Assembly: GCA_023443515.1 (NCBI GenBank)
Contig: JAEZUC010000117.1
Location: 1-16,309 of the forward strand
From: Bacillota bacterium
Lineage (GTDB): Bacteria > Bacillota > Clostridia > Acetivibrionales > DSM-1351
Direction of reading: 5' to 3'
DNA length: 16,309 nucleotides
This document shows, one piece after another, positions 14,452 through 16,309 of this stretch. A program made the translations under genes and the position numbers. The stretch's first letter is position 1. Every line of letters starts with the position of its first letter. The notes beneath the pieces were generated by a model. The model ran no database searches. It saw only the letters and a list, made by a program, of their open reading frames with translations, and was not told the origin of the DNA.

Positions 14452-15025
14452 AAGTAATCTTAATACTGATTTCTGCTTTGGGTAACATATCTTTTGTAAT
14501 TCCTTGCTTATATGCCTTGTAAATAAATTTAATATATTCTGTACTGTCTGGGGATTCTAACCATTCCATCAAATCGTTATCAAGCAATTTATTGGCATTT
14601 TGTTTTTTAGAAACCTTTGAACAATTTATTTCATTTGAAGCAATAAAAAAATATTTTGGTTCAATTCCTTCTATTTCAGAAATATATTCGATAATACCTG
14701 GAGTTGGTATTTCAGTCCCATTTTCAAATTTTGTCAACAAGTCTTCGCTTATATTTAATAATTTAGAATACTCCTGTATGGAACGATTTCCCCTTAGTTG
14801 AATCAAGTTTTTCGGTTGAAATAAACCGCAATCGACATCTCTTAATAGATAATCCGTTGTAACATTAAAAAGATTAGCAATAAGCTTCAATGTTTTAACT
14901 TCCGGCATTCGTCTTCCATTCTCATACATGCCAATGATTGAGGGCTTCAAATTGAGCTTTTTTGCAAGTTCTGCTTGAGTTAAACTCTGTCCGATTCTTA
15001 ACTCTTTCAACTTTGAAGAAAACAT
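14450..15025 (-). CDS. XRE-family regulator with two HTH domains
   Basis: 191 residues from ATG at 15025 (MFSSKLKELR); GAGAGG lies about 8 bases upstream. The upstream TTG at 15040 overlaps that ribosome site and is rejected. Residues 4-60 are a clear XRE/HTH_3 domain (LTQAELAKKLNLKPSIIGMY, then ENGRRMPEVKTL). Residues 70-125 form a second, more diverged HTH-like unit (SIQEYSKLLNIS, then FENGTEIPTPGI). The C-terminus (150-191) is helical and may bind a partner. Its own promoter carries the TACAC-N5-GTGTA palindrome, and the same palindrome sits on the receptor-agrD promoter, so I infer that it represses both. It is a good candidate for the output regulator of the kinase-less Agr system. Confidence 0.8.
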   Translation of the reverse strand: MFSSKLKELRIGQSLTQAELAKKLNLKPSIIGMYENGRRMPEVKTLKLIANLFNVTTDYLLRDVDCGLFQPKNLIQLRGNRSIQEYSKLLNISEDLLTKFENGTEIPTPGIIEYISEIEGIEPKYFFIASNEINCSKVSKKQNANKLLDNDLMEWLESPDSTEYIKFIYKAYKQGITKDMLPKAEISIKIT

Positions 15026-15057
15026 AACAATACCTCTCAAAAAAAATATATATACTT

Positions 15058-15085
15058 ATTGTACACAATGTGTGTATTTTTTCAA
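15058..15085 (-). promoter_or_regulatory. XRE regulator promoter with autoregulatory operator
   Basis: Minus strand TTGAAA (15085-15080), 16-bp spacer, TACAAT (15063-15058). The palindrome TACACAATGTGTGTA (plus strand 15062-15076) lies in the spacer and overlaps the -10 box by two bases, as in the other three promoters. Confidence 0.65.
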
Positions 15086-15114
15086 TATAAATAGTCAAAT
15101 GGAAAGAATCATAT

Positions 15115-15143
15115 TTGGACATTATCCACTAAAAGTGTAATAA
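15115..15143 (+). promoter_or_regulatory. Rightward promoter with variant operator
   Basis: TTGGAC (15115-15120), 17-bp spacer, TAATAA (15138-15143). TCCACTAAAAGTGTA (15125-15139) differs from the palindrome at one arm base. Weaker than the next promoter; it may act as an auxiliary operator. Confidence 0.4.
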
Positions 15144-15147
15144 TATA

Positions 15148-15176
15148 TTGTCAAAACTACACTCAAAGTGTATAAT
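15148..15176 (+). promoter_or_regulatory. Strong rightward promoter with perfect operator
   Basis: TTGTCA (15148-15153), 17-bp spacer, TATAAT (15171-15176). The perfect palindrome TACACTCAAAGTGTA is at 15158-15172. No intact gene follows on this strand; the RNA would run antisense into the HTH gene at 15225-15545. Confidence 0.65.
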
Positions 15177-15193
15177 ATATACAGAAAAAATAA

Positions 15194-15264
15194 ATGAACA
15201 GAGGGGAAGGTAAATAGAGTTGGTTCATAAATTATTCTGCAATTCTAATAATGACTTTATTTGA
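15194..15264 (+). pseudogene. Truncated ORF behind the operator promoter
   Basis: A very strong ribosome site, GAGGGGAAGG (15201-15210), is followed 9 bases later by TTG 15220, which opens only MVHKLFCNSNNDFI and then stops at 15262-15264. The frame from ATG 15194 is seven codons. The next gene on the other strand ends at 15225. This looks like the 5' remnant of a gene whose body was lost when the neighbouring regulatory cassette joined. Confidence 0.35.
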
Positions 15265-15545
15265 TTTAATGCATATCGTTGAAAATCAGGATTTAACATT
15301 TGAAAAATTTTAAATGCTTCTGAATATGCTTTACTATTATAGGTATCATTACTACTATCATCAAAGTCATTAAGACTACAATTCAAAACTTTAGCCAAAG
15401 CTTTCAATGTTTCTAACTTAGGATCTTTAGTTACACCAGATAAAATTTTATTTAATGTTCCAAGAGGTACACCAGATTGATTTGATAATTGCTCCGATGT
15501 TAAACCTTTTGATTTTCTTAATTCATTGATTACTTCAAGTCCCAT
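15225..15545 (-). CDS. XRE-family repressor of the divergent switch
   Basis: 106 residues, ATG at 15545 with GAGGTG 7 bases upstream. Residues 2-60 are an XRE/HTH_3 domain (LTSEQLSNQSGVPLGTLNKI, then LSGVTKDPKLETL). The C-terminal part is a helical segment likely used for dimerisation. It is divergent from the small HTH gene at 15711, and the space between contains three copies of CCGTYAACGG. That is the layout of a CI/Cro-type or ICE-type genetic switch, with this gene in the repressor position. Which of the two proteins binds which copy cannot be told from sequence. It could also be the remnant of a larger repressor, but length and reading frame look complete. Confidence 0.8.
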   Translation of the reverse strand: MGLEVINELRKSKGLTSEQLSNQSGVPLGTLNKILSGVTKDPKLETLKALAKVLNCSLNDFDDSSNDTYNSKAYSEAFKIFQMLNPDFQRYALNQIKSLLELQNNL

Positions 15546-15570
15546 AAATTTTCACCTCATATTAATAATA

Positions 15571-15600
15571 AATATATCTTGTTTACTTGTAATCTGTCAA
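15571..15600 (-). promoter_or_regulatory. Promoter of the XRE repressor gene
   Basis: Minus strand TTGACA (15600-15595), 18-bp spacer, TATATT (15576-15571). The operator at 15610-15621 lies about 10 bp upstream of its -35 box. Confidence 0.6.
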
Positions 15601-15609
15601 TATAAATTG

Positions 15610-15621
15610 ACCGTTAACGGT
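15610..15621. promoter_or_regulatory. Operator copy 1, ACCGTTAACGGT
   Basis: A perfect 12-bp palindrome between the two divergent promoters, upstream of both -35 boxes. Confidence 0.7.
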
Positions 15622-15641
15622 GAAATGTAACTAATAAAGTG

Positions 15642-15670
15642 TTGACATTTTCCGTTAACGGTAATATAAT
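15642..15670 (+). promoter_or_regulatory. Consensus promoter of the 71-residue HTH gene
   Basis: TTGACA (15642-15647), 17-bp spacer, TATAAT (15665-15670): a perfect sigma-A promoter. Operator copy 2 fills the spacer, so it should be strong and tightly repressed. Confidence 0.85.
15652..15661. promoter_or_regulatory. Operator copy 2, CCGTTAACGG, in promoter spacer
   Basis: A perfect palindrome between the -35 and -10 boxes of the rightward promoter. Confidence 0.7.
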
Positions 15671-15683
15671 ATCATTGAAGTAA

Positions 15684-15693
15684 CCGTCAACGG
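15684..15693. promoter_or_regulatory. Operator copy 3, CCGTCAACGG, after start point
   Basis: One base off the palindrome (T to C). It lies just downstream of the expected transcription start and ends directly before the ribosome site AAAGGGG (15694-15700). Confidence 0.6.
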
Positions 15694-15710
15694 AAAGGGG
15701 CCGGGAATAC

Positions 15711-15926
15711 ATGTTTTATAATTTATTAGCCGAAATGGCAAGGCACAGGCCAAGAATAACAAAACTGAACATTGCTGAATGTTTAGACGTAAGCGAAAAA
15801 ACTGCAAGAAATTATCTAAATGGAACTTCTAAAATACCATGGTCAGATGCCTTAAAAATTAAAAATATTTATTTTCCAAAGCTTGAGATGGAATACCTTT
15901 TTGAAACAGATGAAAACGATAATTGA
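15711..15926 (+). CDS. Small HTH protein, Cro-like side of the switch
   Basis: 71 residues, ATG 15711 behind AAAGGGG. Residues 14-40 hold an HTH (ITKLNIAECLDVSEKTARNY, then LNGTSKIPWSDALKI), and the C-terminus (YFPKLEMEYLFETDENDN) resembles the tail of phage and ICE Cro/CI-type proteins of Firmicutes. It is driven by a consensus promoter with operators in the spacer and leader, so it should be the induced, lytic- or excision-side regulator opposite the 106-residue repressor. No further gene follows on this strand within the window, so the operon it would lead is absent here. Confidence 0.7.
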   Translation: MFYNLLAEMARHRPRITKLNIAECLDVSEKTARNYLNGTSKIPWSDALKIKNIYFPKLEMEYLFETDENDN

Positions 15927-15988
15927 ATTAATAGGTATTAGGGTTATAAAGTAACTGAAAAAAGAATTGTTATAAGACCCACAAAACG

Positions 15989-16019
15989 AAAAATACCCAG
16001 TGTTTCGACCACTGAGTAT
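15989..16019 (-). terminator. Intrinsic terminator of small RNA A
   Basis: Ten-bp stem with one mismatch and 7-nt loop (16019-15993), followed on the minus strand by TTTTT (15993-15989). Confidence 0.75.
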
Positions 16020-16081
16020 CCAATAGTTTCTTACAAAAACTATTAAGTTTAGGTGTACTCTCTCAAAAGTAACCTTTGATA
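15989..16081 (-). ncRNA. Candidate three-hairpin small RNA A
   Basis: A minus-strand unit of about 93 nt with its own promoter. From 5' to 3' it folds by eye into three consecutive stems: 16075-16051 (AGGTTACT with AGTACACCT, one bulged base), 16044-16022 (AATAGTTT with AAACTATT, 7-nt loop), and 16019-15993 (ATACTCAGTG with CACTGGGTAT, one mismatch), then a T run. No ORF with a ribosome site is inside. I do not recognise it as a known RNA family. Possible roles: antisense or regulatory RNA of the element, or RNA partner of a neighbouring system. Confidence 0.55.
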
Positions 16082-16087
16082 TTTTAA

Positions 16088-16116
16088 ATTATAGGGCGTT
16101 TTCCTCTAAATTGCAA
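16088..16116 (-). promoter_or_regulatory. Promoter of small RNA A
   Basis: Minus strand TTGCAA (16116-16111), 17-bp spacer, TATAAT (16093-16088). Expected start near 16081. Confidence 0.65.
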
Positions 16117-16133
16117 TAGCAGTTTATGAAAAT

Positions 16134-16180
16134 AAAAAAGGCGACCGCCAATCGTTTTTCACACACATTGTGCTGCCGCC
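16134..16180 (-). terminator. Terminator of small RNA B
   Basis: Minus strand GGCGGC (16180-16175) pairs with GTCGCC (16145-16140), with one G-U pair, then TTTTTT (16139-16134). The loop of about 29 nt may hold an inner hairpin. Confidence 0.6.
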
Positions 16181-16230
16181 CACCCTTTGAACCTTGACAA
16201 CATAACTCTGTCATCAAATATATTGCAATC
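16134..16230 (-). ncRNA. Candidate small RNA B
   Basis: A minus-strand unit of about 97 nt bounded by a promoter (16265-16237) and a GC-rich hairpin with a T run (16180-16134). A small 5-bp stem, TGACA/TGTCA (16213-16195), lies in its 5' half. No ORF with a ribosome site is evident. It is locally GC-rich compared with the surroundings. Family not recognised. It could instead be the leader of a gene beyond, attenuated at the terminator; RNA A lies next downstream, but it has its own promoter. Confidence 0.5.
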
Positions 16231-16236
16231 AATTAT

Positions 16237-16265
16237 ATTGTATCGGTGTCTCAGGCGTCCGTCAA
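16237..16265 (-). promoter_or_regulatory. Promoter of small RNA B with operator-like -35
   Basis: Minus strand TTGACG (16265-16260), 17-bp spacer, TACAAT (16242-16237). The -35 box lies inside CCGTCAACAG (16259-16268), one base away from operator copy 3 of the neighbouring switch. Confidence 0.6.
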
Positions 16266-16309
16266 CAGCAAAGGAAATAAATAGTTAAATGTGAGATGGG
16301 TTTGCTTGG

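Noticed and set aside
15026..15040. Longer start (TTG 15040) for the two-HTH regulator
   Set aside because: This would place the ribosome site GAGAGG inside the coding sequence; ATG 15025 has correct spacing and the expected family N-terminus.
16161..16172. ACACACATTGTG as a fifth TACAC-N5-GTGTA operator
   Set aside because: The centre matches the inverse of 15062-15076, but the outer arm bases are wrong on both sides, it is not in a promoter spacer, and it lies in the loop of the small RNA B terminator.
16194..16224. Rightward promoter TTGACA near the right edge
   Set aside because: No good -10 box at 16-18 bp; the TTGACA is explained as one arm of a small hairpin in RNA B.
1..16309. CRISPR array, tRNA, rRNA, transposase or integrase
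   Set aside because: No regularly spaced repeats, cloverleaf, rRNA-like stretch, or recombinase motifs were found on either strand by eye.

Overview
The window looks like an accessory region of a low-GC Firmicute, most likely a member of the Clostridia. The signs are AT-rich sequence, strong AGGAGG-type ribosome sites, occasional TTG/GTG starts, an AgrB/AgrD pair with a clostridial-type peptide, and XRE-type regulators. No housekeeping gene, tRNA or rRNA is visible. The content (a ParA/TadZ-like ATPase, a replication-type helix-turn-helix protein, nucleases, restriction-modification, quorum sensing, a repressor switch) fits an integrated conjugative or phage-like element or a defence island. 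No transposase, integrase or CRISPR array is present.

Layout. (1) 3-1560: the tail of a MinD/TadZ-like ATPase that runs off the left edge, then a helix-turn-helix gene that is only intact if a -1 frameshift occurs at T_TTT_TTA. (2) 1560-3944: one intact DUF6602-like nuclease gene (1938-3209) set between stretches of gene decay and flanked by a short direct repeat. (3) 3944-9226: a co-directional cluster of a SEC-C zinc protein, two small PD-(D/E)XK-like proteins, a zinc-ribbon gene broken by an amber codon, and a 982-residue UPF1-like SF1 helicase. This is a plausible undescribed defence operon. (4) 9299-10208: a two-helix membrane protein and a lipoprotein. (5) 10355-12537: a cytosine-5 methyltransferase overlapping (ATGA) a probable restriction endonuclease. 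(6) 12615-15025: a peptide signalling module made of agrB (minus strand), a divergent operon of a seven-helix AgrC-like receptor without kinase domains plus agrD, and a convergent two-HTH XRE regulator. (7) 15058-15926: operator-rich promoters and two more HTH regulators forming a divergent switch. (8) 15989-16265: two candidate small RNAs on the minus strand, each with a promoter and a terminator.

How the parts may work together. Four promoters around the Agr module carry the same 15-bp palindrome, TACAC-N5-GTGTA, in exactly the same place: it overlaps the first two bases of the -10 box. One drives the receptor-agrD operon, one drives the XRE regulator itself, and two point rightward from the regulator region. 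This suggests that the XRE protein represses its own gene and the signalling operon, replacing the missing kinase/response-regulator output. A second operator family, CCGTYAACGG, controls the neighbouring divergent HTH switch, and a near-copy sits on the -35 box of the rightmost small RNA. All functional statements beyond motif recognition are inference from sequence read by eye.
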